Shown: positions 1 through 10,545 of the stretch, piece by piece
Position numbering within the stretch: the first letter of the stretch is position 1
Layout of the letters: the number at the start of each line of letters is the position of its first letter
NCBI GenBank assembly: GCA_003427395.1
Contig: BFEA01000030.1
Span: 1,964,406-1,993,139, forward strand
Source of the DNA: Chara braunii
Lineage: Eukaryota > Streptophyta > Charophyceae > Charales > Characeae
Reading direction: 5' to 3'
Length of the DNA stretch: 28,734 nucleotides
Notes under the pieces: model-generated
Seen by the model: only the letters and a program-made list of their open reading frames with translations
What the model was told of the DNA's origin: nothing
Databases searched by the model: none
Made by a program: the position numbers and the translations under genes

Positions 1-1187
1 CTCCTATGCAAGGACCCTGTCTTCTTGTCTTGTGAACGGTGGATGCGTGTGTAATGTGCAATGCGATCTATCCTTTCCTGTGCATGTCTCATTTTCGCAC
101 CTTCCACAGTGGATGCATGCATGGAGACGTGTGACTCTTTCTTATTAGACGGTTGTCGTCGGGATTTTGTCCGAGAATGCAAGAGTGTTTAGATATGTAG
201 CTCTGAGTGCACTACGCATGCCATCTGCCTTATGTTGTCCGGCATCAGTAGTCGACCCACGAGGCGGCCTCGAGAAACAAGGCGCCAGGGATCACATCGC
301 ACTGGCTAACTAAACCTGAGCCGTGATCGGTCCCGTCAGTTGTATGCATGATTAAACTGACGAGTGTTTTTCCCCCTTCTTTGGTAGAAAAGGATTGATT
401 GAGGATTATTTCCTCTTCGTGATTGATATGTGGACTGACAAGTACCCTCCGATCGGACGTCAGTCTCCCGTACCTCCCGTACCCACACGACCTTTTCCCT
501 ACAACGAGGACAAGACACGTGTATGCGAGTGGGACGTACGAGAAGCTGTCGCACAAATCGACGGACGATACTACTCCCCCCCCAACAAACCGTTGTTCGG
601 GGTTCGTAGAGGCTGGGTTTGTTATTGTCGACACACACTTCCCACCCTACTCAATATTGCTCCCCTTTAACGAACTGATCGTTATCCCGTGGACGGTGGT
701 AGCGCCCCATTGGCCTCGAACCCTGTGCACAGAGTGCCAGCGTTTCGATCGCTACGAAGTGAAGGGCTTCCATTACCGAATACGGAGTGAGGACGAGCAC
801 AAGGAGAGAGCCACGCGTCCGCGACCCTCCTCATCAGACTCAGAACTGACCAACGAACGACGACGGGACTTGGTCCGAAAACGAGACACGCGAAGCGTGC
901 CGAAGCCCTTCCGCTCTAAACGACGGGCCGTAGCACGGTGGGAAGCCCGACAATACTTCCTAGATGGAATTTGGATTTTTCTCTCTTCGCGCCGTGTCCG
1001 CGCGCGCATTCCGCGACGCACGAAAACAATCGACTTGCTTCATCAGACCAACACAGGGGATTTCAGTTCCATCTGTGTCCCCACACTCAATTTCAAAAAA
1101 TCCTTGGCACACCCCATCTTGCTGTTTTTCTGGGCCTCTTTCCGCAAAATTAACACTCCGAACGAAAGACAGCACAGGACGTGAGGT
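1..1187 (+). repeat. Left (5') LTR, 5' end outside window
   Basis: Matches 11367-12553 base for base in length, with about 95% identity and no indels by hand alignment. The right boundary is placed at 1187 because a tRNA-type primer binding site starts at 1188, and the two copies diverge right after it apart from two chance matches. The end reads GTGAGGT rather than the usual CA. Open frames run through it (395-670 and 423-1184 on plus, 245-634 on minus). Their counterparts exist in the other LTR, but the substitutions do not favour any codon position clearly, so I do not call a gene. Confidence 0.85.
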
Positions 1188-1199
1188 TGGTATCGGAGC
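1188..1199 (+). other. Primer binding site, initiator Met tRNA type
   Basis: TGGTATCGGAGC directly follows the LTR end. The common plant Ty3/gypsy site complementary to the 3' end of initiator Met tRNA is TGGTATCAGAGC, so there is one mismatch. The sequence from 1200 to 1324 is a short untranslated leader before gag with no other signal that I recognise. Confidence 0.8.
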
Positions 1200-1324
1200 C
1201 GACACGTGTCGGTTCTGATGACAGTAAGTCGAACTGGCGAGAGGTAGGAGAGACCCTCGACTAACTCGTCGGGATCGTCCCAGTAACCAGACCTGAGTTT
1301 AGTGCGGCTGCACCAGCAATACCA

Positions 1325-2176
1325 ATGGTGGACGGTACTAGGGTGATCGTTAGCATCCCTGCCCCCTTTCCCTTCTTCCCTAACCATACTCATCCCGAGG
1401 CTTGGCTGGAAGCTGTCAAAGCTCAGAACTACAACGCAGCCGACCTCCCCCGCCTTCTGACATTGTTACTTCGCAACACATCCCGTGACTGGTTTAGAAA
1501 ATATATGTGGGTAGATTGGGATACTTTCAAGCGAGCATTCTTGGCTCGATTCGATACGGTTAGTGAAGATGCCACATGGTATGTACTCAAAAATCGACCT
1601 CAAGGACCAGGGGAATTGTTGCCCGATTTCATCGATCGGTTCCAAACCACGTTGGACAAATCCGGGCGGGACGACAAATCTGCTCGAGATTTGTTCATCG
1701 ATCACCTACGAAGTCTGACATTAAAGGGCAAACTGCAGAAGAAGGTCCCGCCGAAAACACACCAGTTATGGGCCATCATCACTAAAGCATTAAAGCTGGA
1801 CCTGGCTGATACAAAAAAATATATCAGTCAGGGAGACGAAGATATTACAGATACCATACGGGATGTAACGGCCAAAAGGCGATCATGGTTGCAGGCGGTC
1901 GAACGGTTTTATCCCCGTCCCGACCATGACCTTCCCGGCGGGATCGTTTCCAATATCCCACCTGCTTCTCCTCTCTCTCCCCCGGTGAATCAACCGATCG
2001 CAGCCGTTAGAAGCGGAACCTCATCCGAACCCCCCTCGTCGGCTGTAACCAATCTACACCTTGCCCAGATGATCCATACGGCCACTACCAAGCAGTCCGA
2101 AATGGTTGAGCAACCTTATCCAAATGCAGGCCGCTCATATGGAACGAATGGAACAGAAAATGAGCCGACTTATTAA
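1325..2176 (+). CDS. gag: Gag capsid-like protein
   Basis: A 283-residue open frame starting ATG at 1325, the first long frame after the primer binding site. Residues about 20-165 resemble the retrotransposon Gag capsid family: a [10 protein letters not shown]-type start, then tryptophan- and phenylalanine-spaced helices ([28 protein letters not shown]). The C-terminus is Pro/Ser-rich and lacks a zinc knuckle. The knuckle lies in the overlapping +1 frame just downstream, so the full Gag probably crossed frames near 2100, either by programmed shift or by an indel in this copy. It would form the virus-like particle. No internal stop is present. Confidence 0.8.
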   Translation: MVDGTRVIVSIPAPFPFFPNHTHPEAWLEAVKAQNYNAADLPRLLTLLLRNTSRDWFRKYMWVDWDTFKRAFLARFDTVSEDATWYVLKNRPQGPGELLPDFIDRFQTTLDKSGRDDKSARDLFIDHLRSLTLKGKLQKKVPPKTHQLWAIITKALKLDLADTKKYISQGDEDITDTIRDVTAKRRSWLQAVERFYPRPDHDLPGGIVSNIPPASPLSPPVNQPIAAVRSGTSSEPPSSAVTNLHLAQMIHTATTKQSEMVEQPYPNAGRSYGTNGTENEPTY

Positions 2177-4415
2177 GCCTAACCCGCCACCTGCTCGGCC
2201 CGCCCCTATATCGTTTCCACTCTTACCTGCCCCTCCTGCTCCAGGGTTCGCGCCCCAGTTCCCTCATCCAGCAGGGAAGATCAAATGCTTTAACTGCAAA
2301 CAGCCCGGGCATTTCGCCCGGGACTGCCCACAACCGAAACGAAATCAACCTCCCCCTGCTGCGGCCCCCGTCGCCCTTAATCAAGGACGAGTGGCCGCTT
2401 TGATGGATACGGATCCAGGAAGAGAACTCGTGGCATATGCCCCCAAGCAGCCTTCCCCTTCGACGACACTGGCGTTGACATCGGGAGCTTTCTCCTCTGA
2501 CGATGCTGACATAGTCGATCCACTCGAATATCTTAATCTTGCAGGCATGATCGGAGCAATCCGATCGGTCCCGGATGATCTCGAGTGGGTCGATCGCGAA
2601 TCCAATCCTGGACCACAGTTTCGGACAGAAGACATTGATGTAATGAAAATGCTCAAGCAACTAGATATTCGCGTGGCCATCCCAGTGGGACATCTGCTCA
2701 CCATATCTGAAGTGGCGAACAATAAGCTTCTACAACATTGCCAGAAAAATCAAAAGCGTTTCACCTATCAACGCATACAACGGATGTTGAAGAAGAAAGA
2801 AGAAAGCGAGGAAGTTGCACCCCCTGAGACTGGCACGAAAGAACCGGAACCCGAAGCTGCACGCATAGCAGTGATCTCTTTAGCAGAAAAAAATCACTTC
2901 GTACGAGCTCGGCCAGTATTGTGGAAAAGTGCGGAATGTGACTGTGAAGTTTGGGGCAAGCCATTTAATGCCCTTATTGACACAGGGTCTTCTGCCGTGG
3001 CCATATCATTGGATACTGTCAAAAAGACGGAACGATTGGGATCCATTCTTCCTCAATCTGGCAAAGATAATTATGTCTTTGCCGACGAGGAGACAATGAA
3101 CATCGTAGGCATTATCGAGAACGTGGCTGTAAAAGTCGGGCGAGTACACGTCCTTGTTAACGCGCTCATAATAGATGTACGTTCCTGTTCTGTGTTATTG
3201 GGATCACCTTGGGTGATGGCAGTAGGCGCACGTCTGCATTTCGATTCGAGGCAATTGGTACTCACGCAAACTGGGGGAAAGCCTCAAACTGTCCCTTTGC
3301 GAGTTTCCACCCGAACGATAAAACGGGTCCCTATCTCGGCCCAAATTGAGATGATTCGATGCATTGATTCCGAGGAGTGCTCTCCCTCGGACATCAGTGA
3401 TGGAATCAGGGAACAGGAATACGAAGAAGAGCTGCCCAACGAAGATGAATGGAAGCACCTGGTTGAACTTTTCGAATACGAAATTCCCGAGGAATTCCAA
3501 GTGGGCCCCGACCCTGCTCGAAGTTTTCACGTTGATCCCGGAGACAGCGCGCTTGCGCCTCCGATAACTCAAGTTAGTCCTTCAGTGCTCCTCGGGGAAC
3601 CCATATTGCAAGTTTCCGATCTGACTGATGATTTGGAACCCCCTCGCACCTTGTATGAGGGAGCTCTCTCCTTACGAACGCGTTATCAGCAAACGGAACA
3701 GTATTTAGACGTTTCTGTTTTTCCACCCCGATCGTTACTAACGACAGGAGCCACCATCGCCTTGATTAAACAAGAGGCGGAAGCACCGGTAAGTGATGTA
3801 CCTAATCTGATGCAAGAAATGACGGATCTAACAGGGCTAACTGTGGAACCGACCTCGGTTGGTTCAGAAACTGACGTTGAAACTAAAGAAACAGAGATGA
3901 TCGGTCCTGCTGAGTCCCAAATGATAGCAACTATCTTCTCTGTTCGCACCAGTAGTTCCGTTTTTTCTAGTGTCCATGATCGACGAGAACGACCGGTTGA
4001 TTGGATCGATATGCCCCTTAAGATTTCCGGGGAATCAACAATCACCTTGCCACGTCACGTTCCCGCGGAACTTCGGAAATCGTTAATTCGTGTGTTAAAT
4101 GGCTACGAAGAAGTATTGAGCATACACGATAACGACATTGGCTTAACTAATGTGATCGAGCATGCCATTCTCACGGAAGATCATCCACCCATTAGCTGCG
4201 CTCCCTACCGATACTCGCCAGCTCAAAGAGCGGCCGCTTTTCAGCGGATTAAGGAGTTCGAAGCTAATGGATGGATCGAACCCGCTATAGGTCCATGGTC
4301 TTTCCCTGTAGTGATCGTACCTAAAAAGATTGGAGGGATTCGCATTTGCATTGATTATCGAAAGTTAAATGATATCACGATCAAAGATGTGTATCCCCTC
4401 CCCCGGATTGAATAG
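2106..4415 (+). pseudogene. pol: Gag zinc knuckle, aspartic protease and N-terminal RT
   Basis: Open frame of 769 codons in frame with the rest of the early pol region. A CCHC knuckle (C-x2-C-x4-H-x4-C) starts at 2286, residues about 61-74. The retropepsin motif DTGSS starts at 2979, residues about 292-296, inside a region resembling Ty3/gypsy proteases. The end holds the RT fingers with [18 protein letters not shown] and PLPRIE, then stops at TAG 4413-4415 in the middle of a motif usually continuing into LLD. The protein would process Gag-Pol and begin reverse transcription. The lack of an upstream ATG in this frame fits expression as a fusion with Gag. About 350 residues between protease and RT are acidic and not recognised. 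Confidence 0.85.
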
Positions 4416-5036
4416 TTGTTGGATGCGATTGGGAGTGCTCGATTTTTCAGCAAGTTTGATGTTCGCCATGGGTTCCATCATCTTCTTGTTCGTGAGGAAG
4501 ATCGTCCGAAAACAGCGTTCGTGCTTTTCGAAGGTACATGGCAGTGGATTCGATGTCTGATGGGTATCTGCAATACCCCTGCGACCTTTCAGCGTGCCAT
4601 GAACATGACTTTTCATTATTTCGTGAGGAAGACTCGTTTGGCGCAGAGCATCATCAACTACTGCGTGATTGTGTACATGGATGACATCCTAGTGTATTCG
4701 AGTTCCTACGAGGGACATGTGCAGCACATCGAAAGGGCACTGCATGCGTTACGAGATGCAGGTTTCAAAGTGGCGCTTGAGAAGTGTCAATTTTTCCTCA
4801 CCACCATTTTCTTCCTAGGGCACGTGGTGACAGACAACGGACTGCAACCGGAACTGCAGAAAGTGGCGGCTATCAGGGACGCGCCGGTGCCTACGACTAT
4901 CACGCAAGTTCGCATCTTTCTGGGCCTAGCCTCGTACTACCGACGATTTATCAAGGGCTTCACGGCGATTGCAGGACCCCTCACAAATCTGCTGCACAAG
5001 GATCAACCGTTGATCTGGACGCCGGAATGCGTTTAA
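4416..5036 (+). pseudogene. pol: RT palm and thumb, continuation of pol
   Basis: Continues the preceding frame directly after the TAG at 4413. Palm motif A appears as FFSKFDVRHGFHHLLV with one catalytic Asp. Motif B region reads LMGICNTPATFQRAMN. The catalytic YMDD box lies at 4674-4685, inside VIVYMDDILVYSSS. The connection motif FLGLASYYRRFIKGF follows. All three catalytic Asp residues are present, so decay is by nonsense rather than active-site loss. It ends at TAA 5034-5036 at the start of the region that leads into RNase H. Confidence 0.9.
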
Positions 5037-5555
5037 GCGTTTTCCACACTCAAGGCCGCTCTCATTTCGGCTCCGGTCCTTATAAGACCGGATCCCGAAA
5101 AACCCTTTGTTCTCATCACTGACTGGCAGCCAGAGGCGATTTCGGTGATCCTTGCCCAGGTGGGACCAAGCGGACTCGAGAGTGTGGTGGAGTATACGTC
5201 CAAATCAGTGTCCGCCTGCAAGCGCAACTACGTCGCTCCAACGGGTGAATGTTATGCGGCTCTCTGGGGAATCAGTCACTTTCGTGCTTACCTGTACGGG
5301 CGAAGATTCACCCTCGTGACTGATCATGAGCCCCTGTTGGCTCTGAAGAAGTCAAAGGATTACTCGGGCATGATCGGGCGATGGGCAACAGTGCTGCAGA
5401 GCATGGACTTTGACATTCGTCATCGGAAGCACGAGAGACACGGGAATGCAGACGGACTGACACGGCTGCACCGACCTAAGAAAATTCTGAAGAATGAGGA
5501 GGTGATTCCGTGGAACAAACCTAAACAGGAGGTTGGACCCCGTACGGCCAAGTGA
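5037..5555 (+). pseudogene. pol: RNase H domain of pol
   Basis: Same frame as the RT, read on after the TAA at 5034. It carries the acidic residues expected of a Ty3/gypsy RNase H: Asp in LITDWQPEA, Glu in PTGECYAALWG, Asp in LVTDHEPLL and Asp in GNADGLTRL. It would degrade the RNA strand of the RNA/DNA hybrid. It ends at TGA 5553-5555. The frame then continues through a second stop at 5589 into a Ser/Thr/Pro-rich linker. Confidence 0.88.
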
Positions 5556-5591
5556 AAATTTTGTCAAAGCAGTAAGTGGCACGAGGACTAA

Positions 5592-6458
5592 TTTGTCTGT
5601 TCCACTCCCTCCACAAGTAAGTCTCATCGCTCCTCCTCTGTCATCATTACTACCCCACTCGCCTCCGCAACCCCTTCATCTCCTACTAATTCTGCCCCTC
5701 TCACGTCCTCCGCTTTCTTCGCCACCCTCCCCGATAAATTCTGTTATTTTTGCACGTGTATTGCATGAGTTTATGGGGTCGACTGTCATCCTTTCGAGAC
5801 CGGGTTTGTCGATTGGGTAGAATGTGCCACGTGTGTCAACCGTGCGCACGGNGCCTGCGTTCGATATCGGACGAGTAGCAAGGAATGGAGGTGCCCCCTG
5901 TGTAGAACGAACAAGCTCCCCACGGAGGTTCGATTCGAGGCCGCCCGTACGGATGGCCCTGAATACGACGAAAAATACCGACGAGCGGAGATTTGGACGG
6001 ATAAAATTTTATTAGCAAAATTAGCGGGACTATCATTGGGCCACCTCACCAAACACGACAGACGTAGGGCAACCGAGAGATCTCGGGACTATCGATGGAT
6101 CAACGGTCATTTGGAAAAGCGTAAAACTGACGGATCAGGTTCGTGGTTGACGGTTCCCCATCCATTCCAGAGATACGATTGGATCCGATCTGCTCACGAA
6201 GAACAGGCCGCTCATTTTGCAATACGTGTCACAGAGGCAACTATAGACCAGAACCGATGGTTCTGGTCCAATATACGAGATGGCGTCAAGTACATTGTCG
6301 CTAACTGTCTGGTCTGTGTCGCTGATCGCGCCCCTATACGGGGACCAAACACGATCGTACCAACGGAAGTAGAGCGTCCTTTCCAGCGAGTCAGTATGGA
6401 TACGACAGATATTGACGTGCCACCTGGCCCAAGCCGCTGTAAATATTCTATCCGTTAG
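5592..6458 (+). pseudogene. pol: Linker, PHD-like zinc finger and integrase N-terminal zinc domain
   Basis: Still in the pol frame. About 45 Ser/Thr/Pro-rich residues lead to a cysteine-rich PHD-like finger (5742-5903, listed separately), interrupted by TGA at 5766. Then follow about 70 charged residues and the integrase N-terminal domain: two His in AHEEQAAHFA and a CLVC pair at about 6307-6318. The integrase core begins with the first catalytic Asp in VSMDTTDIDVPPG near 6398. At about 6452 the sense of the protein moves to another frame, and this frame stops at TAG 6456-6458. Ty3/gypsy pols do not normally carry a PHD finger here. Confidence 0.82.
5742..5903 (+). other. PHD-type C4HC3 zinc finger inside pol
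   Basis: In the pol frame the ligands are Cys 5742 and 5751 (C-x2-C), Cys 5823 and 5832 (C-x2-C), His 5847, Cys 5856, then Cys 5892 and 5901 (C-x2-C). The middle block reads VECATCVNRAHGACV and the last EWRCPLC, with the Trp two residues before the seventh ligand that is typical of PHD fingers. PHD fingers usually bind histone H3 tails, so a targeting or chromatin-reading role is possible. That is inference. An in-frame TGA (5766) and one ambiguous base (5852) fall inside it. The gap between second and third ligands, about 23 residues, is at the long end for the family. Confidence 0.7.
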
Positions 6459-7375
6459 TTTTAATTGACCATTTTTCCAAATACATCGAAGTCTATCCCT
6501 GTAAGACCCGAAAGGTCGCAGAAATAGCAACGTACATCGAACGATTCCTCTATACCCACCTAGATACGGAAGAAATTCTAACTGACAATGGGTCGGAATT
6601 CAAAGGTGAGGTAGAAGAACTGCCCGCGCGAAGGGGCGTCACGCTCCGACATACGGCACCCCACGTGTCCCAGTCGAACGGGTTGGCCGAGAATGCCAAC
6701 CATATGATTAAAATCGCCCTTCGCAGGAACTTAGCGGCACACGACACGCGTCCTTGGCCCGAGATCGTATATCAGATCGTCGGGATCCACCGGGCCACCC
6801 CTCAGTAGTCTACAGGGCTTACCCCCTTTCACCTTCGAACTAATAGCCTCCCCTGTGTCGATTACCGGGGTAACTTGGAAATTGCCGAAGCAGGGGGTAG
6901 AGACACGCGTGCAGCTCTCAAGGCCAAGGCCAAAAGGTACACCGAATTAATGGAACGGGCCGTCTCGAAGCTAGCCCGAAAAAGGGAAAGGATGACCGAA
7001 CTGGCCCACGGTAGACAGGTCCGTAGCTACGAGGCTTGAAATGGAAATAATGGGCCCCAATACCAATTTAAATTAGGGGACCTAGTGCAGGTACGTAAAT
7101 GTGCACGCGACCGAAAACTCGCTCCCAAGTTCTCTGGCTGTTTTCGCGTGGTCGAACTCGGACCCAACGGCGCCAACACAGTGCGCATCGCGCCTGAGGC
7201 TAGTGCCAGCCATAACTCTGTCCCCATCGTCCGACATACCTCCTACCTCCGTCTTCTTTCTCCTTCTGATCTTCCTCCCTCTTCTTCCTTAGAAAGCGAG
7301 GAGAACGACGACGATCTAACTCTCCCTCCTCTTTCTCCCTCTTGTCCTTCGTCCTCCTCTCCCACCTCGCCATGA
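6452..7375 (+). pseudogene. pol: Integrase catalytic core and C-terminal domain
   Basis: Continues the integrase in a shifted frame from about 6452 (LVLIDHFSKYIEVYP). The second catalytic Asp is in ILTDNGSEF and the Glu in SNGLAEN about 34 residues later, giving D,D,E in total. Stops occur at TAG 6806 (ATP*STGLTPF, where a Gln is expected) and TGA 7037. The C-terminal part has KLGDLVQVRKC and KFSGCFRVVELGPNG, matching the GPY/F-like integrase C-terminus. The tail is Ser/Pro-rich and acidic. The terminal TGA (7373-7375) overlaps the ATG of the next ORF. Confidence 0.85.
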
Positions 7376-7854
7376 GTTTTATCACGGAGCGGGTTCTTGA
7401 CGCGCAACTGTTGCAGCCACATGGCCACATCTCAGAGATTCGGCAAGTTTGTCACCCTTGACTCAATGCGGATCTTTGGCGTCTGATGCGATTCTTCTGC
7501 GACGAAGGTATTTGTGCCACCGCCGCGTTTTGGATCGAAGGAAGTCCTCACGCAGTGGTATTCGCGGAGGTAACCGCAGTTCATTGGTGAGCGGGTCCCA
7601 GGATGAGCCACGTCGCCACGGTGGCGGCATTCACCGGCGACATCAGCTCGGTCAATCTGCTGTGGCATACCGCGATCTTGACCTCGCTGCGCGAGTGGAC
7701 GGAGCAAGTGTCCAACGTGTGGCAGCACGTCCTCGCCAGACAAGGGTACAACATCATCCCGATCTTTACACCGGATCTAGACAATATTCGTCGATCACCG
7801 CGCGAGCGGCCAGTTGCGATCCCAACCCTCGTCCCCTTTCCACATCCCCAATGA
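7372..7854 (+). pseudogene. First ORF after integrase, unknown function
   Basis: Starts with ATG at 7372 overlapping the pol TGA as ATGA. It reads 160 codons in one frame, interrupted by TGA at 7459 and 7588, and ends at TGA 7852-7854. The protein text is mixed helical (VTAVHW, NLLWHTAILTSLREW, VSNVWQHVLARQGYN) with no motif that I recognise and no obvious membrane segment. Position after integrase is where env-like or other accessory genes sit in some LTR elements, but nothing in the sequence shows an envelope. The coherent composition across two stops suggests that it was once translated. Confidence 0.5.
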
Positions 7855-8885
7855 ACCACACCGATCTCCTCGCTCCTCTCTCTATCTTTGCTCTCCCCTC
7901 TCTCTTCCCTACCTTCCGGCAATCCGATCTTCACCCCTCTCTTTCCCTCTCGTTCGAGCCTCTTTCAGCCCCTCTTATCAATCCTGGACATTGGCGGTTG
8001 TGGCGCGAAACGTTTGAGGAGTTGTCTTTCTGCCTGGCCAGAGTACAGGTGACGTGGACGGGCACTAGTGAGTATCCCACGTGGATCGAGAATCCAGAGC
8101 TGCTGATCATATAGGCTTGGAGGACTAACGTGGAAGGAGATCTTCTTGGCTTTCTCTTCGCATCGGTACGGCCGGGTCGACGCCACCTGATTGCGCAGGA
8201 GCTTATCGCACCGATCGTGCAACTGGCGGACGATCTCTTGCCCGACATCTATTTTTAGAGTGACGACAGTCCTGCTCCGTACATTTTCGAGCGATAATTG
8301 GACCCGTACCTTCAGTGAACTGCGTGCTTGGAGGAACCTAGGAATGAGGATACACTACCATCGCGGCAGGAGTACCTGAAGCCGTACAAAATCATCCCTC
8401 ACGCCTTCTATTCGAGGGCAGAGGAAGTGGTGATCGACGACGACGACGACGTGGAAGAAGACGGCGACGAAGAAACATCAGACGAGGGAAGCTATAGTGA
8501 ACATAGCAAGGGCGAGCTGAGCGAAGGAGAAGAGGAGGAAGAGGAAACCGGGTCCGAGTGGGAAGCCTTGCCGGAGGAAGCGACGCGTACAGGAACAGAG
8601 GCAGACGATCCGGAAGCGGCGCGAAAGCGCGAAGAAATTGCCACCGGGAAGCGCCAGCTGGAGTTCGCCAGCCAAGCTAGCCTGCGCACCGGCAACAATC
8701 CGCCCAGGGATCCAGAGCTGCCGAAGCCCGAAGATGGCGACCCTGCAGCCGCCACCTCAAGTACCGCGCGACGGAGACGGAGCCGATCCCCCTCCTCCCC
8801 CAGCCCCACCCGTCCCCCCGTTCGCCCACGTACCGATGCGGGCGATAGGCCTTCGTCCTCGGACGCTGTCCCGCCGACCCCTTGA
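7851..8885 (+). pseudogene. Second ORF after integrase, acidic disordered protein
   Basis: ATG at 7851 overlaps the preceding TGA as ATGA, repeating the arrangement at 7372. The frame reads on through stops at 8112, 8256, 8295 and 8313 and then stays open to TGA 8883-8885. The first half is hydrophobic/Ser/Pro-rich with a Trp-rich patch (GHWRLWRETFEEL). The second half is strongly acidic (DDDDDVEEDGDEE, EGEEEEEETG), then Arg/Ser/Pro-rich (RRRRSRSPSSPSP). This looks intrinsically disordered and possibly nucleic-acid or histone binding. I do not recognise a family. Confidence 0.5.
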
Positions 8886-9342
8886 TTTCCTCACCCTCGA
8901 GCAGATCCGAAACCCCGTCACCTTCCCCTCCCATCCTTTCCATCCCCATCTCTTCCGCGACTTCTATTCTACCCGTCTACTCGCCACCATCCACCCCCAC
9001 GCCTCCCTTCAATCCGCTGCCCCCACGTTCTGCTGGCACCTCCTGCTGTTCAGCGCTGCATGGGAGCGATGCAACGTGGTAGAAGTTTACTGTGTCGCCA
9101 CGGGGACAATCCCCGCTTGCCGCCACTTCGAGACCTTTCGAGCGGCGCTCTTTCGCACCCTCTCCTCCTTCTATCGTGACTACCTCGCTTCCCTTCCCCG
9201 CAGCGGCGATCATTTCCCCCACTTCCACCGGATCATCCGATATGAGGAGCTCCCGGTGACGATGGAAGGGATGAATCGCTTCCTACCCCCACTTCCTCCC
9301 CGTCATCCCCTCGAGACCCCTTCCATGTACCGCCTCTACTAG
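8734..9342 (+). CDS. Third ORF after integrase, unknown function
   Basis: ATG at 8734 lies inside the second ORF in another frame, so about 150 bases overlap. It gives an intact 202-residue protein: a Pro-rich start (DPPPPPAPPVPP), then a compact region with FLTLEQIRN, PTFCWHLLLFSAAWERC and FRTLSSFYRDYLASLP, ending at TAG 9340-9342. No known motif was recognised. The frame has further stops at 9361 and 9376, then stays open to 9966, and about 60 codons of acidic/Ser text near 9425-9600 may be a lost C-terminus. The open frame in GC-rich DNA could partly be chance. Confidence 0.45.
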   Translation: MATLQPPPQVPRDGDGADPPPPPAPPVPPFAHVPMRAIGLRPRTLSRRPLDFLTLEQIRNPVTFPSHPFHPHLFRDFYSTRLLATIHPHASLQSAAPTFCWHLLLFSAAWERCNVVEVYCVATGTIPACRHFETFRAALFRTLSSFYRDYLASLPRSGDHFPHFHRIIRYEELPVTMEGMNRFLPPLPPRHPLETPSMYRLY

Positions 9343-10490
9343 CCTATTCCAACTAGGCGGTAGGCCCCATTCACGTGACCTCCCCCCCCCCTCTCTTCAT
9401 CGGCACGAATCAGTAAGCTTCGTGAAGATCACGCCATCGACGATGACGTCAACCTACGCTCTGATTCGACGAGCAGCACCGAGCTGGGGTGCGGAACACA
9501 CGGAGATCAGGTGGACCATGATGGCGTCACCTGGACGATCTCTACAGGGCAAGGGGTTGCATATGACAGGGTTGCGAAGGTCTTGCCACGGAAGTTGTCA
9601 CTATCTCATCCGCGGCTCAGTTACCACCCCTTATCCTTCTTTCTGGAAGCCTTGCTGATGTGTTTGGTTCCTCATGCATCACTTTGTTCTCCCTCTTTCT
9701 CTTTCCTCTTCCGCCATGACATGCAATCAGGAGATCGCATAATTTTGGAACCCCCTGCGCGTCACATATGTGACGAACCACTTCCCGAACCCATGCTATC
9801 TTTCGTACCCCTGTTTATGTACCATATCAAACCCATTAAGAACCCCCTTTTCGGTTTCTTGTTTTCAGATGCTGCATTTCCTTTTTCTGAAAGCTTTTTC
9901 GATTTTCGGGGTTTGTTTTTCCTTTTTGCAAGTCGGGAAATACATGGGAATTTACGAGCGCCTTAGCGAGCGCACGGGGAATTGGGCTCGACGGTTGGGA
10001 ATTTCGGGATAAGCGGAACTTCGACGTGTCCTTTTCGTATGTGTGAATGTTCTTGGTTGCGTCGGGGAAACCTCTCGGAATTTTGCGCGAATACAAATAG
10101 GCGTAGAATTTTCCTTTCCCGCGTCGCTTTTTCGCTCGCGGATATGGTGATTTCAATTTTTGAATTAGGATAGAAGCAAGCTGTAACTGTTTCGGTGCCT
10201 TTTTCTCTCTTTTTGTTGACGGCACCGCGTATGCCGAGCTTTCTCCTCTTTGTCCCCCGCCTCGCTCCCTCCCGCGCCTCCCTTCCCTTCTCCCTCCTTT
10301 TTCTCTCTCCCCGTAACTCTTTTTCCTCTCCCTCTCTCTTTCTCTCCCGCCTTGCTTTTTGCGCGCCCATTTCCCTTTCTTGATCATCTGAATCTTGGAC
10401 CCGTCTTGCGCTACTTCTCGCGCCTTTTCTCTTCTCCCCCTCTAAGTCTGGCACACGACGCCCGGTCGATCCATCGATAACTCCCGCTCG
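9343..10490 (+). other. Non-coding stretch, 3' untranslated region running into the right LTR
   Basis: After the last accessory ORF the DNA becomes pyrimidine-rich (many CTCTTTCC-type runs at 10200-10440). I could not place the left boundary of the right LTR: no clear polypurine tract followed by TG is visible, and the matching sequence of the left LTR lies outside the window. The boundary must be upstream of the TATA box at 10678 if that box is the LTR promoter. The LTR would then be roughly 2-3 kb. Confidence 0.4.
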
Positions 10491-10545
10491 CCAATCAGGT
10501 GCGCGGATCAATAGGACCTTCCTATTGCGCGGCGAATCTGATTGG
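10491..10545 (+). promoter_or_regulatory. Paired inverted CCAAT boxes in a hairpin
   Basis: CCAATCAG at 10491 is repeated in inverse as CTGATTGG at 10538. Between them is a second perfect inverted pair, CAATAGG (10509) and CCTATTG (10521), with a 5-base loop. The block lies about 135-190 bases upstream of the TATA box, where CCAAT boxes bound by NF-Y type factors usually act. It probably belongs to the LTR promoter. Confidence 0.45.

Noticed and set aside
245-634. Minus-strand 129-codon frame in the left LTR as a gene
   Set aside because: Comparison with the right LTR shows mostly amino-acid changing differences, so there is no sign of protein selection.
1216-1240. CTGATGACAG followed by CGAAC after the left LTR, hammerhead-like
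   Set aside because: No GAAA and no stem II pairing.
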